NCBI GenBank assembly: GCA_049510975.1
Contig: JBEKYM010000003.1
Coordinates: 62,001-126,000, forward strand
DNA length: 64,000 nt
Source: JAKACA01 sp049510975
Lineage (GTDB): Bacteria > Actinomycetota > Acidimicrobiia > Acidimicrobiales > Bog-793
Direction of reading: 5' to 3'
Under the pieces are notes generated by a model that ran no database searches, was not told the origin of the DNA, and saw only the letters and a program-made list of their open reading frames with translations. This document shows positions 26,702-34,528 of the stretch, piece after piece; position 1 is the stretch's first letter, and each line of letters opens with the position of its first letter. A program made the translations under genes and the position numbers.

Positions 26702-26899
26702 TCATCCCGCCTCCGTGAAGCGCTCCGATAGGTATCGGTTCACGTCTTCGTCTCTCAACCGGTACGACTTCCCGACTCGGACCGCAGGAAGCTGCCCGGA
26801 GCTGATGAGGCGATACACGGTCATGCTCGAAACCCGCAATACTCGGGCAACTTCCGCGACTGTGTAGAACCTCGCCTTTGAGTAATCGATGCTCGTCAG
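26702..26899 (-). CDS. Small excisionase/BldC-type helix-turn-helix protein, unusual start
   Basis: A 65-residue frame with a MerR/excisionase-type winged helix: YTVAEVARVLRVSSMTVYRLISSGQLPAVRVGKSYRLRDEDVNRYL. Genes of this kind are found directly next to proC in many actinobacteria, as here (64 bases away). The frame is closed by TAA at 26900-26902 and has no ATG, GTG or TTG before the helix-turn-helix. A CTG at 26899 follows a strong ribosome-binding sequence GGAGAGGGG by seven bases, so I place the start there. Function unknown; probably a DNA-binding regulator. Confidence 0.72.
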   Translation of the reverse strand: MTSIDYSKARFYTVAEVARVLRVSSMTVYRLISSGQLPAVRVGKSYRLRDEDVNRYLSERFTEAG

Positions 26900-26962
26900 T
26901 TAGATCACCCCTCTCCGCCTGACCACAACTGTACGCCACTGTGGCTGGTGTGGAAACTGTGA

Positions 26963-27754
26963 CTAGCTCTGACCCAATTCTCGGGCTCTGGCGGACGCCG
27001 CCGCCACGGCATCGATGACGGAGCCGCGCACCGCCCCGCGCTCGAGCACCCGCAGGCCGGCGGCCGTCGTGCCCCCCGGTGAGGTGATCGCCGCCCGCAG
27101 CACCTCGGGAGAATCGCCGGTCTCGACGAGCAGCCGAGCCGATCCGAGGAGCGTATGGATGACGAGCAAGCGGCTGACGTCGCGCTCGAGGCCCTCCGAC
27201 ACGCCGGCTTCGATCATGGCCTCGGCGAGCAGGAAGAAGTAGGCCGGTCCGGAGCCCGACAAGCCCGTCACGGCGTCGATCGACGCCTCGCTCACGCGGG
27301 CGACCACCCCGAAGGCCGAGAGCACGGACTCGCCCCAAGTAAAGTCCGACTCGCTCACCGACGTCCCGCCCGCCAGCGCAGAGGCGGCCGAGCCGACGAT
27401 TGCCGGCAAGTTCGGCATCGCCCGCAGCACGGCGGTACCCGGCGGCAGCCACGCCTCCAGCTTGCCGATCGTGACGCCCGCCATGATCGAGAGCACCTTG
27501 GGTGGCCTGGATGCGGTCAGGGACCGGGCGGCGACCTCGGCGTCGTGCGGCTTGACGGCGAGCACGGCCGAGTCGGCCGCGACCGGCTCGGCGACGACCG
27601 TCACGCCAGGGAAGCGGTGGGCGATCTCGTCTCGGGCCGCTTCGAGCGGCTCGGCGATGGCCAGGTCGGAGGGTTCCACCCAGCCGGACCGCAGGAGGCC
27701 GCCGATGAGCGCCTTGCCCATCCGCCCGCCGCCGACGACGACGAGCCGGGTCAC
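26963..27754 (-). CDS. proC: Pyrroline-5-carboxylate reductase
   Basis: Last step of proline synthesis, NAD(P)H-dependent reduction of pyrroline-5-carboxylate; 263 residues. It has an N-terminal Rossmann motif RLVVVGGGRMGKALIGGLL, VLAVKPHD, RAMPNLPAIVGSAASALAGG and the family signature ITSPGGTTAAGLRVLERGAVRG near the C-terminus, plus GLSGSGPAYFFLLAEAM. GTG at 27754 starts one base after the mshA stop, so the two are in one operon. Confidence 0.93.
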   Translation of the reverse strand: MTRLVVVGGGRMGKALIGGLLRSGWVEPSDLAIAEPLEAARDEIAHRFPGVTVVAEPVAADSAVLAVKPHDAEVAARSLTASRPPKVLSIMAGVTIGKLEAWLPPGTAVLRAMPNLPAIVGSAASALAGGTSVSESDFTWGESVLSAFGVVARVSEASIDAVTGLSGSGPAYFFLLAEAMIEAGVSEGLERDVSRLLVIHTLLGSARLLVETGDSPEVLRAAITSPGGTTAAGLRVLERGAVRGSVIDAVAAASARARELGQS

Positions 27755-27755
27755 C

Positions 27756-29051
27756 TCAGCACTCGACGAGCTCGCGGGAGGTGAGCTCGGCATACAGCCT
27801 CCGCAGCCGGGTGGCGGCCGTCGCCCAGGTGTAGGCCTGTGCCATGGCGGCGCCGCCGGCGCCGAGGTCTGCCTGCAGGATCGGGTCGGTGACGATCTCG
27901 GCCACCCGCTTTGCGAAGCCTTCGGCGTCGCCGGAGTCGACGAGGTAGCCGGTGACGCCGTCGTCCACGAGCGTCGTGAGGCCACCGACGGCGGAGGCGA
28001 CGACCGGGATGCCGCAGGCGGAGGCTTCGAGGGCGACGAGCCCGAAGGACTCCGAGCGGGAGGGCACCAAGCAGCAGTCGGCGGCGCGGTAGTACGTGGA
28101 GAGGAGCTCGTGAGGCTGCGGCCGGTGAAAGAGCACCCGCTGATCGAGCCCGAGGTCGTCCACGAGGCGATGAATGGCGGCGAGCTCCTCGTCCCCGTGC
28201 GGGCCGCTCGGTCCGCCGACGATCACGAGCCGGGCGTCGTTCACCCCGCCGGCATGCAGGGCGGCCAGTGCCCGCACGGCGACGTCGGCGCCCTTCAGCG
28301 GCTGGATGCGCCCGACGTAGAGCAAGAGCGGGCCGCTGGCGCCGTCGAGGCCGAGGGCGCGCTGGGCCATGCGGCGGTCGCCCGGCGAGAAGAAAGCGTG
28401 GTCGACGCCGAGGGGCACGATCTCGATGCGGTCTCGCTCGGCGTCGTACAGCTGCACGAGCTGCTCGCGCTCGACGTCGCAGGAGGCGAGGAGGGCGTCG
28501 GAGCAGCCGATGATGGTCGCCTCCGCCTCGGCGCGGCGGGCGCCGGCGGACGCCTCCACCTCCTCGGGGCTGGCGATGGCCTTCACCCGGTCGAGGGTGT
28601 GGAACGTCGAGATGAGCGGCAGGTCGAGCCGGTGCTTGATGGCATGCCCGGCCAGCCCGGAGAGCCAGTAGTTGGCGTGCACCGCACAAGCGCCCGCCTC
28701 GAACGGCCCGAAACTCCCCGTCCCCGGACCCGCCAGCCGGGCGACGCCTCCGGTCATGTGCTCGATCACTCCCTCGGTGAACTCCTCCACATGGGTGTGC
28801 AGGCGTTCCTTCGGGACCGAGCTGACCGGGCCGGCGGTGATGTGGTGGACGGCAACGCCGGGCTCGACGAAGACGGTGTCCGCCAGCTCGCGCCGGTCAC
28901 GCCGGGTGTAGACGTCGCAGGCCACACCGGCGCGGGCAAGGGCGGTGGACAGCTCCCGGACATAGACGTTCATGCCGCCGCCGTCGCCGGTGCCGGGTTG
29001 AGCCAGCGGTGAAGTGTGCAGGGAGAGCACAGCGAGCCTGCGCATCGCCAT
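27756..29051 (-). CDS. mshA: D-inositol-3-phosphate glycosyltransferase
   Basis: GT4 glycosyltransferase that joins N-acetylglucosamine to inositol-3-phosphate, the first step of mycothiol synthesis; 431 residues. The N-terminus carries the family signature LSLHTSPLAQPGTGDGGGMNVYVRELS; the C-terminal donor-binding half has PSRSESFGLVALEASACGIPVVASAVGG. ATG codons at 29051 and 29045 are both possible starts. It follows the XRE gene by 5 bases and precedes proC. The mycothiol-dependent enzymes encoded near 51-53 kb are potential users. Confidence 0.9.
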   Translation of the reverse strand: MAMRRLAVLSLHTSPLAQPGTGDGGGMNVYVRELSTALARAGVACDVYTRRDRRELADTVFVEPGVAVHHITAGPVSSVPKERLHTHVEEFTEGVIEHMTGGVARLAGPGTGSFGPFEAGACAVHANYWLSGLAGHAIKHRLDLPLISTFHTLDRVKAIASPEEVEASAGARRAEAEATIIGCSDALLASCDVEREQLVQLYDAERDRIEIVPLGVDHAFFSPGDRRMAQRALGLDGASGPLLLYVGRIQPLKGADVAVRALAALHAGGVNDARLVIVGGPSGPHGDEELAAIHRLVDDLGLDQRVLFHRPQPHELLSTYYRAADCCLVPSRSESFGLVALEASACGIPVVASAVGGLTTLVDDGVTGYLVDSGDAEGFAKRVAEIVTDPILQADLGAGGAAMAQAYTWATAATRLRRLYAELTSRELVEC

Positions 29052-29056
29052 CGAGC

Positions 29057-29497
29057 CTACTGAGGGCGGTCCTCGTCGCCGGCCCCGACATCGCCGTCGC
29101 CACTGCCACCGTCGCCGGCAACGGCGTCGGTCTCGAGCGGGCCTGCGGCTGGCCCGTCCTCGGCGTGGCCGCGAAACGAGAGGTAGATGGCGATGAGGAC
29201 CTGCTTCTGCTGGTCGTCGATGTCGGTGGCGGCGTAGATGTGGCCGACGAGGTCGGCGTTCATGTCGCGGTGGTCGTCGAGGATGCCGGCTCGGACATAG
29301 AGCGTCTCCGCGGAGATGCGCAGCGCCTTGGCGATCTGCTGGAGGATCTCGGCTGACGGCTTGCGCAGCCCTCGCTCGATCTGGCTGAGGTACGGGTTCG
29401 AGATGCCGGCGATCTCCGACATTCGCCGGAGGCTCAGGCGCGCCATCTCTCGCTGCGAGCGGATGAACGTGCCGAGGTCCGTCCAGCGGTCAGGCAT
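29057..29497 (-). CDS. XRE-family helix-turn-helix regulator
   Basis: A 146-residue DNA-binding protein. Residues 8-62 form a lambda-repressor-like domain: FIRSQREMARLSLRRMSEIAGISNPYLSQIERGLRKPSAEILQQIAKALRISAETLYVRAG. A short helical segment follows (VGHIYAATDIDDQQKQVLIAIYLSF), then an acidic, Gly-rich low-complexity tail. It is 5 bases downstream of the RsiG-like gene and 5 bases upstream of mshA, so all three are probably cotranscribed. Targets unknown. Confidence 0.85.
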   Translation of the reverse strand: MPDRWTDLGTFIRSQREMARLSLRRMSEIAGISNPYLSQIERGLRKPSAEILQQIAKALRISAETLYVRAGILDDHRDMNADLVGHIYAATDIDDQQKQVLIAIYLSFRGHAEDGPAAGPLETDAVAGDGGSGDGDVGAGDEDRPQ

Positions 29498-29502
29498 CTC
29501 TT

Positions 29503-30234
29503 TCAGGGTGACTCGCCCGCCTCTGCTTCGTCGCCGGCGTCGGCCGGCCCGTCGGTGCCGGCGTCGCCGGCTGCCGCGGGGTTGTGATCCGCCAGCAAGG
29601 TGTCCGCCCGGGCGGCGCCGGACTTGTAGCGCTCGACCACGATCGCCTGCAGCATGTCGATCCGCTCGTGCAGCACGCGACGCTCGGCCGAGAGGATGCC
29701 CTCGTGCCGGCGGAGGCGCTCCAGGAGATCGGTGAGCTCGGCGTCGGCGAAGCTCTCGAGATTGGCGCCGGGCATCGTGCCGCCCTTGAAGGTCGTCTCG
29801 GCCAGCTCGGGGGAGATGACGGCGGCGATCTCGTCAGGGGCGAGGCCGGCCTCCTCGGCAAAGACCTCCGACACCGCCGGCATGGAGAGCAAGGAAGTCG
29901 TCTGCCGCCCGGGCGACGGTGGCGCCTGATCGCCGTTGCTGCTGCCGGTGCCCGTGGCGGCGGAGTGGGAACCGGCGAGGATGGTCGGCAGATCCTCGAC
30001 AAGACGATGCTGATGCCCCCCCGCCCCGCCGCCGAGGCGGATCTCCATCTCGGCCACGACGAGGTCGATCTGGCCCTGCACGACACGGCGCAGGTACGAC
30101 ACGAGGTCCTCGATCTGGCGGCATTCGGCTCGCTTGGCGCGCAGCTCGCTCACGGGGGCCTCCGCCAGACCCTCCACGAACTCGGGGGCCAGCAGCCTGT
30201 CCACGTCCTTCCTCTGCAGACCCTTCGGGCTCAA
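29503..30234 (-). CDS. RsiG-like c-di-GMP-binding anti-sigma factor family protein
   Basis: A 243-residue protein, mostly two long helices joined by a low-complexity linker (about 70-155). The first helix contains E42-x3-S46-x2-R49-x3-Q53-x3-D57, exactly the c-di-GMP-binding signature of RsiG. The second has E178-x3-S182-x2-R185-x3-H189-x3-D193, the same motif with His in place of Gln. In Streptomyces, RsiG uses twin copies of this motif to hold c-di-GMP and sequester the sigma factor WhiG. No whiG-type sigma gene is in the window, so the partner is unknown. TTG at 30234 is the start, preceded by GGAGGGACCGGAG. First gene of the run RsiG-like, XRE, mshA, proC. Confidence 0.85.
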   Translation of the reverse strand: MSPKGLQRKDVDRLLAPEFVEGLAEAPVSELRAKRAECRQIEDLVSYLRRVVQGQIDLVVAEMEIRLGGGAGGHQHRLVEDLPTILAGSHSAATGTGSSNGDQAPPSPGRQTTSLLSMPAVSEVFAEEAGLAPDEIAAVISPELAETTFKGGTMPGANLESFADAELTDLLERLRRHEGILSAERRVLHERIDMLQAIVVERYKSGAARADTLLADHNPAAAGDAGTDGPADAGDEAEAGESP

Positions 30235-30414
30235 CTCCGGTCCCTCCCTTCGAGGCTCACCATGGTGCCGCCGGCGCCTTGCCCGGGCTCACGTGATCGA
30301 TCTGCCCGAAACCCGACGCTGGCGTGCCGGGGAGCCGGCAGGCCGAAGCGGCATTCGTTCGCAGCGTAGTGCCTCCACGGCGCCGCCTCTCCGTCCCTGG
30401 CCGCGGGCCGTGGC

Positions 30415-30873
30415 TCAGCGCCCGGGCGACGACCGGTGGTAGGGGGACCAGTAGCACCAGAGCACCCGGCCGAGCACGGCCGTGCGGGGTACGGGCCCGA
30501 AGTGCCGGCTGTCGCGGCTCGGCCCGGCGTTGTCACCCTCCACCCGCACCGAACCTCGGTCGACGCCGGCGACACGCTTCACGAGGACGCCCCCCTCGTC
30601 GTCGGGGTCACGAAAGGCGATGATGTCGCCGACGGTGATGCGATCCGTCCGCAGCACGAGCACCCGGTCGCCCGGCGCCAGCACCGGCACCATGCTCAAG
30701 CCCTCGATCCGCAACCGCAGCAGCCGCCGCTTGGCGACGACGGCGGCCGTCACCAACGTCAGGGCCGACGCCGTGCCGGCAGCGGCCAGGGCGTAGCGCC
30801 GCGCCAGCCGGCGGTCGACGGCGGCCAGGCGCACCCGCAGGCGCCCCAGCCTCGAGCCCTCTGCTGCGATCAC
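30415..30873 (-). CDS. sodX: Nickel-type superoxide dismutase maturation protease (S26 peptidase)
   Basis: A 152-residue membrane-anchored S26-type peptidase. One hydrophobic segment (residues 28-47) is followed by the catalytic serine in IEGLSMVPVLAPGDRVLV and the catalytic lysine in GGVLVKRVAGVDRGSVRVEGDN. Its start lies 93 bases from the divergent Ni-SOD gene, the conserved pairing for SodX, which removes the SOD propeptide to expose the nickel-binding histidine. GTG at 30873. Confidence 0.87.
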   Translation of the reverse strand: MIAAEGSRLGRLRVRLAAVDRRLARRYALAAAGTASALTLVTAAVVAKRRLLRLRIEGLSMVPVLAPGDRVLVLRTDRITVGDIIAFRDPDDEGGVLVKRVAGVDRGSVRVEGDNAGPSRDSRHFGPVPRTAVLGRVLWCYWSPYHRSSPGR

Positions 30874-30966
30874 GCCCCCAGGCTCTCACGCTGGAGGAAG
30901 GGCCGCGGCAGCGCGGGGATAAGGTGAAACGCCGTCAGCACAACGACCTCAACCAAGGAGTCGGCC

Positions 30967-31401
30967 ATGTACCTCCGCCCTGGCAGCCCGGGCTCACGCC
31001 TGCTCGCAATCGTCGACCGCATCTCCCCGCCCCGTGCGGCACACGCGCACTGCGACTTGCCGTGCGGCGTCTACGACCCGGCGCAGGCCCGGATCGAGGC
31101 GGACTCGGTGAAGGCGTGCATGGAGAAGTTCAACGCCTCCGACGACTCGGTCTTCAAGGAGCGGGCCGTGCTCATCAAGGAGGAGCGCGCCGACCTCGTC
31201 AAGCATCACCTCTGGGTGCTGTGGACCGACTACTTCAAGCCCGAGCACCTCGAGAAGCACCCGCAGCTGCACGACATCTTCTGGAAGGCGACGAAGGCCG
31301 CCGGCGAGGCCAAGAAGACGAACGACACCGCCGTGGCCGACCGCTTGCTCGCGAACATCGCCGAGATCGACACGATCTTCTGGGAGACGAAGAAGGCCTG
31401 A
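30967..31401 (+). CDS. sodN: Nickel superoxide dismutase
   Basis: Dismutates superoxide; 144-residue precursor. The nickel hook motif H28-C-D-L-P-C33-G-V-Y36 is present, preceded by a 27-residue propeptide that must be cleaved directly before H28 so that its amino group can bind nickel. The remaining four-helix-bundle sequence (KHHLWVLWTDYFKPEHLEKHP) fits the family. AAGGAG lies 7 bases before the ATG. Divergent from sodX, its expected processing protease. Confidence 0.95.
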   Translation: MYLRPGSPGSRLLAIVDRISPPRAAHAHCDLPCGVYDPAQARIEADSVKACMEKFNASDDSVFKERAVLIKEERADLVKHHLWVLWTDYFKPEHLEKHPQLHDIFWKATKAAGEAKKTNDTAVADRLLANIAEIDTIFWETKKA

Positions 31402-31409
31402 GCACCACC

Positions 31410-31427
31410 GACCGGCCCCGCCCGGTC
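31410..31427. terminator. Hairpin between convergent sodN and MoaD-like genes
   Basis: GACCGG pairs with CCGGTC around a 6-base loop in the short gap between the converging stop codons. The stem is only 6 bp and no T-tract follows, so a bidirectional terminator is only a possibility. Confidence 0.35.
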
Positions 31428-31662
31428 AGCCGCCCGAGACCGGAGGGAGCACGGCGAGCTCGTCGGTCGGGCGGATCTGGCCGGCGGGCTCGGCGCGCTC
31501 GCCGTTCACCCAGATCGTGCTCGTGGCGATGACCTCGCCGAGCCCGGCGCCGAAGCGGCACACGGCCGCCTCGAGCACGCCGGCAACGGTGTCACCCTCG
31601 ACGTCGGCTTCCCTACAGCCGGCGGCGTCACGTGCCTGCGCGAAGAAGCGCACCCTCGCCAC
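31426..31662 (-). CDS. MoaD/ThiS-family sulfur-carrier-like protein
   Basis: A 78-residue ubiquitin-fold protein: MARVRFFAQARDAAGCREADVEGDTVAGVL at the start and LAVLPPVSGG at the end. The C-terminal Gly-Gly is the thiocarboxylation site used by MoaD and related sulfur carriers, and the VNGERA turn is typical of MoaD. No MoaE, MoeB or other molybdopterin gene is nearby, so the pathway it serves is unclear. It directly follows the DksA-like gene. Confidence 0.8.
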   Translation of the reverse strand: MARVRFFAQARDAAGCREADVEGDTVAGVLEAAVCRFGAGLGEVIATSTIWVNGERAEPAGQIRPTDELAVLPPVSGG

Positions 31663-31869
31663 TCACCCGCCTCCCGACGCCGCCCGGGCGCAGCTGGCGC
31701 ACCAGCGGGCGGCCGGCTCGGTCGCCAGGCGCTCGTCCTCGATGGCGCGGCCGCAGGAATCGCAGCGGGCGTAGGTGCCGTCGTCGAGCCGCCGGAGGGC
31801 GGCGTCGATGACTTCGAGGCGCGCCTCGATGCTCGCCAATTCGGCCGACTCGTCGCTGGGTTCGCTCAC
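31663..31869 (-). CDS. DksA/TraR-type C4 zinc-finger protein
   Basis: A 68-residue protein with a short coiled-coil helix (SAELASIEARLEVIDAALRRLDDGTYARC) and a four-cysteine zinc finger CDSCGRAIEDERLATEPAARWCASC. This is the pattern of TraR/DksA-like proteins that can reach the RNA polymerase secondary channel. It is shorter than DksA. Its stop abuts the start of the MoaD-like gene, so they are cotranscribed. Confidence 0.83.
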   Translation of the reverse strand: MSEPSDESAELASIEARLEVIDAALRRLDDGTYARCDSCGRAIEDERLATEPAARWCASCARAASGGG

Positions 31870-31960
31870 GAGCAGCGACAGTAGCGGGCGGCCCGGCTGC
31901 GCTCTTCGCAGCGTGGCAGCCGCCGACTTTCCGACCGTGGTCTCGCCGCGCCGGCATCGC

Positions 31961-31989
31961 TTGCGTTAAACCCGCAATGCGAATATCTT
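31961..31989 (+). promoter_or_regulatory. Predicted promoter of the G1 peptidase gene
   Basis: TTGCGT at 31961-31966 and TATCTT at 31984-31989 with a 17-base spacer match a housekeeping-type promoter. Transcription would begin near 31996, after the GTG at 31990, which favours the TTG at 32038 as the peptidase start. Confidence 0.55.
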
Positions 31990-32037
31990 GTGGCGTTGGC
32001 CGGCGGTGGGTCGGTCATTCCAGCAAGGGGGAATACA

Positions 32038-32967
32038 TTGAAGCATCCACTCCGGCGGATCATTGCCGTCGGTTCAGCTGCTGCGATCGCCGCCATGGTG
32101 ATCGTGCCGCTGGCCAGCACTTCAGCAGTCGCCGCTTCGGCCAAGCCGGCCGTTCGGCACACGTTCAACAACGCCGTTGCCGTGAAGTTCCTGAAGAGCA
32201 TGGACAAGATGCGTCTTGCCCACGGCACCCTTGGGAAGTCTGAGCTGAAGATCAAGGGCCAGACGGGCTTCGGCAGCTACAACTGGTCGGGTTACGCTGA
32301 GGCAGCCACGCCGAGCGACACCTTCCCGGACACCTACTCCAAGGTGAGCGCCACCTGGAAAGAGCCGGACATCGTGTGCGACGCGAGCGACAGCTACTAC
32401 CAGATCGCCGCCTTCTGGGTCGGCCTCGACGGCTTCGACAGCGGCACGGTCGAGCAGGACGGGACGATCGAGGAGTGCTACCAGGGTGAGTACCTGGGAG
32501 CAGCCGACTGGTGGGAGATGTACCCGTACAACGCCGTTGACATCATCGACGGTATCTCAACTGGTCAGTCGATCCACTCCTCGGTGTCGTACAACGCCAG
32601 CAATGGCAAGTACACGCTCGCCGTGAAGGTCGCCCACGACCCGGGCGAGAGCTTCTCGGTGAAGGAGTCGTGCGTGGTTCTCGAGGGATCGCCCTGCGCC
32701 AACTCGAGCGCCGAGTGGATCGGTGAGGCTCCGTGCTGCAACGGCAGTTACGAGTACGACCTCGCTGAGTGGGCTCCCTACATCAAGTTCACCGCCGCAA
32801 AGGTGACGGGCTCGGCAGGCACGGGCACGATCTCCAGCTACGACGGTGGCGGTGTCGAGGACTTCCTCGAGATGTTCGGTGACCAGAGCGGCAACCCGAT
32901 CGCCGATGTCACAGCGACGAACGGTCCAGGTACTTCGTTCAAGGACTACTGGTTCGGCCTCAACTAA
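32038..32967 (+). CDS. Secreted G1 (glutamic) endopeptidase, peptidase A4 family
   Basis: A 309-residue precursor. A signal peptide (KHPLRRIIAVGSAAAIAAMVIVPLAS) and a propeptide-like stretch to about residue 75 precede the eqolisin domain, which starts at GSYNWSGYAEA. Candidate catalytic residues are Q140 in WVGLDGFDSGTVEQDGT and E226 in SSAEWIGE. Family members are acid-active endopeptidases. Cysteines in EECY, SCVV, SPCANS and APCCNG may form disulfides. The TTG at 32038 is chosen because AAGGGGG precedes it and the predicted transcript begins after the alternative GTG at 31990. Confidence 0.82.
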   Translation: MKHPLRRIIAVGSAAAIAAMVIVPLASTSAVAASAKPAVRHTFNNAVAVKFLKSMDKMRLAHGTLGKSELKIKGQTGFGSYNWSGYAEAATPSDTFPDTYSKVSATWKEPDIVCDASDSYYQIAAFWVGLDGFDSGTVEQDGTIEECYQGEYLGAADWWEMYPYNAVDIIDGISTGQSIHSSVSYNASNGKYTLAVKVAHDPGESFSVKESCVVLEGSPCANSSAEWIGEAPCCNGSYEYDLAEWAPYIKFTAAKVTGSAGTGTISSYDGGGVEDFLEMFGDQSGNPIADVTATNGPGTSFKDYWFGLN

Positions 32968-33010
32968 CCAGTAGCCCTCCGGGAGGCTCGTCCTCCTGGT
33001 AACGCCACAA

Positions 33011-33047
33011 CCGGCCGCTCCTCTGCATGAAGCAGGGGGGCGGCCGG
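33011..33047. terminator. Strong hairpin terminator after the G1 peptidase
   Basis: CCGGCCGC at 33011-33018 pairs with GCGGCCGG at 33040-33047; with inner TCCTCTGC pairing to GCAGGGGG through two G-T wobbles it gives a 16-bp stem and a 5-base ATGAA loop. There is no T-tract, as is common for actinobacterial terminators. It lies 44 bases after the peptidase stop. Confidence 0.7.
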
Positions 33048-33151
33048 TGGCGCGTGCGGGGCGCCGGCCGGGCTCGACCTGCGCTCCGGGCTCGCTCCGG
33101 TCGGCGAGAACCTGTCAGCTCACGGCCCCGAATCGCACTAGAACGGTGGGC

Positions 33152-34522
33152 GTGACGATCGCAACCATCAACCCAGCCACGGGCGAGACGGTGAAGACCT
33201 TCGACGCCCACACCGACGCCGAGATCGAGGAGCGCCTCGCCCTCGCCGACGAGACGTTCGGGTCCTGGCGCCGTACGACCTTTGCCGAGCGGGCCGCCCT
33301 CGTGAACCGCCTCGCCGACGTCCTCGAGGCCGAGACCGACGAGCTCGCCCGCACGATGACCATCGAGATGGGAAAGCCGCTCTCCCAGGCGAAGGGCGAG
33401 GTGGGCAAATGCGTCGGGGGGTTTCGGTACTTCGCTACGCACGCCGAGGCGATGCTCGCCGACGAAGCCGTCCCCGGCACCGCCGCCAAGCGCCGCTCGT
33501 TCGTCACCTACCAGCCGCTCGGGACCGTGCTGGCCGTCATGCCCTGGAACTACCCGCTCTGGCAGGTCGTGCGTTTCATGGCGCCGGCCCTCATGCTCGG
33601 CAACACGGGCCTGCTGAAGCACGCCTCCAACGTGCCCCAGACGGCGCTCTTCCTGGAGGAGGCCTGCGACCGGGCCGGCATCCCGAAGGGGGTCTTCCAG
33701 ACGCTGCTCATCGGTTCGGACAAAGTCGAGGGCCTACTGCGCGACCGGCGCGTGAAGGCCGTCACGCTCACCGGCAGCGAGGGCGCCGGCCGCTCCGTCG
33801 CCTCCATCGCCGCCAGCGAGATCAAGAAGTCCGTCCTCGAGCTCGGCGGCTCCGACCCGTTCATCGTGATGCCGTCGGCCGATCTCGGCCGTGCCGTCGA
33901 GGTCGGCCTCAAGGCTCGCGTGCAGAACAACGGGCAGTCCTGCATCGCCGCCAAGCGTTTCATCCTGCACGAGGAGATCGCCACCGAGTACGAGGAGCGC
34001 TACGCGGCTGCCATGGCCAAGCTCGTGGTCGGCGACCCCCTCGACGACGCCACCGACGTCGGCCCACTGGCGACCCCGAGCGGCCGTGACGAAGTCGCCG
34101 AACAAGTGGAGGACGCCCTTTCCAAGGGTGCCCGCCTGCTGTGCGGGGGCGAGCGAATCGACGGGCCGGGCTGGTACTACCCGCCGACGGCGGTCGCCGA
34201 CCTCACCCCTGACATGCGCATGTACCGCGAGGAGGTCTTCGGTCCCGTGGCGGCCATGTTCACGGTCGGCTCGATCGACGAGGCGATCGCCCTCGCCAAC
34301 GACAGCGACTTCGGCCTCGGCTCCAACGCCTGGACGGAGGACCCCGCCGAGCAGCAGCAGTTCATCGAGGAGCTCGAAGCCGGCATGGTCTTCGTCAACT
34401 GGATGACCACCTCGTACTACGACCTCCCCTTCGGCGGCATCAAGCGCTCCGGTTTCGGCCGCGAGCTCTCCGACCCCGGCATCAAGGAGTTCGCCAATAC
34501 CAAGACCGTCTGGGTCGACTGA
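33152..34522 (+). CDS. gabD1: NADP-dependent succinate-semialdehyde dehydrogenase, GabD1 type
   Basis: Oxidises succinic semialdehyde to succinate; 456 residues. Aldehyde dehydrogenase features include VLAVMPWNYPLWQ, LKHASNVPQTAL, the catalytic glutamate in LELGGSDPFIV near residue 232, the nucleophile cysteine in NNGQSCIAAKRFI near 266, and EEVFGPVAAMF. The sequence is closely similar throughout to the mycobacterial GabD1 type, starting at ATINPATGETVKTF. GTG at 33152 is chosen by this match; GTG at 33146 is 2 codons longer. Confidence 0.88.
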   Translation: MTIATINPATGETVKTFDAHTDAEIEERLALADETFGSWRRTTFAERAALVNRLADVLEAETDELARTMTIEMGKPLSQAKGEVGKCVGGFRYFATHAEAMLADEAVPGTAAKRRSFVTYQPLGTVLAVMPWNYPLWQVVRFMAPALMLGNTGLLKHASNVPQTALFLEEACDRAGIPKGVFQTLLIGSDKVEGLLRDRRVKAVTLTGSEGAGRSVASIAASEIKKSVLELGGSDPFIVMPSADLGRAVEVGLKARVQNNGQSCIAAKRFILHEEIATEYEERYAAAMAKLVVGDPLDDATDVGPLATPSGRDEVAEQVEDALSKGARLLCGGERIDGPGWYYPPTAVADLTPDMRMYREEVFGPVAAMFTVGSIDEAIALANDSDFGLGSNAWTEDPAEQQQFIEELEAGMVFVNWMTTSYYDLPFGGIKRSGFGRELSDPGIKEFANTKTVWVD

Positions 34523-34528
34523 CCCGCC

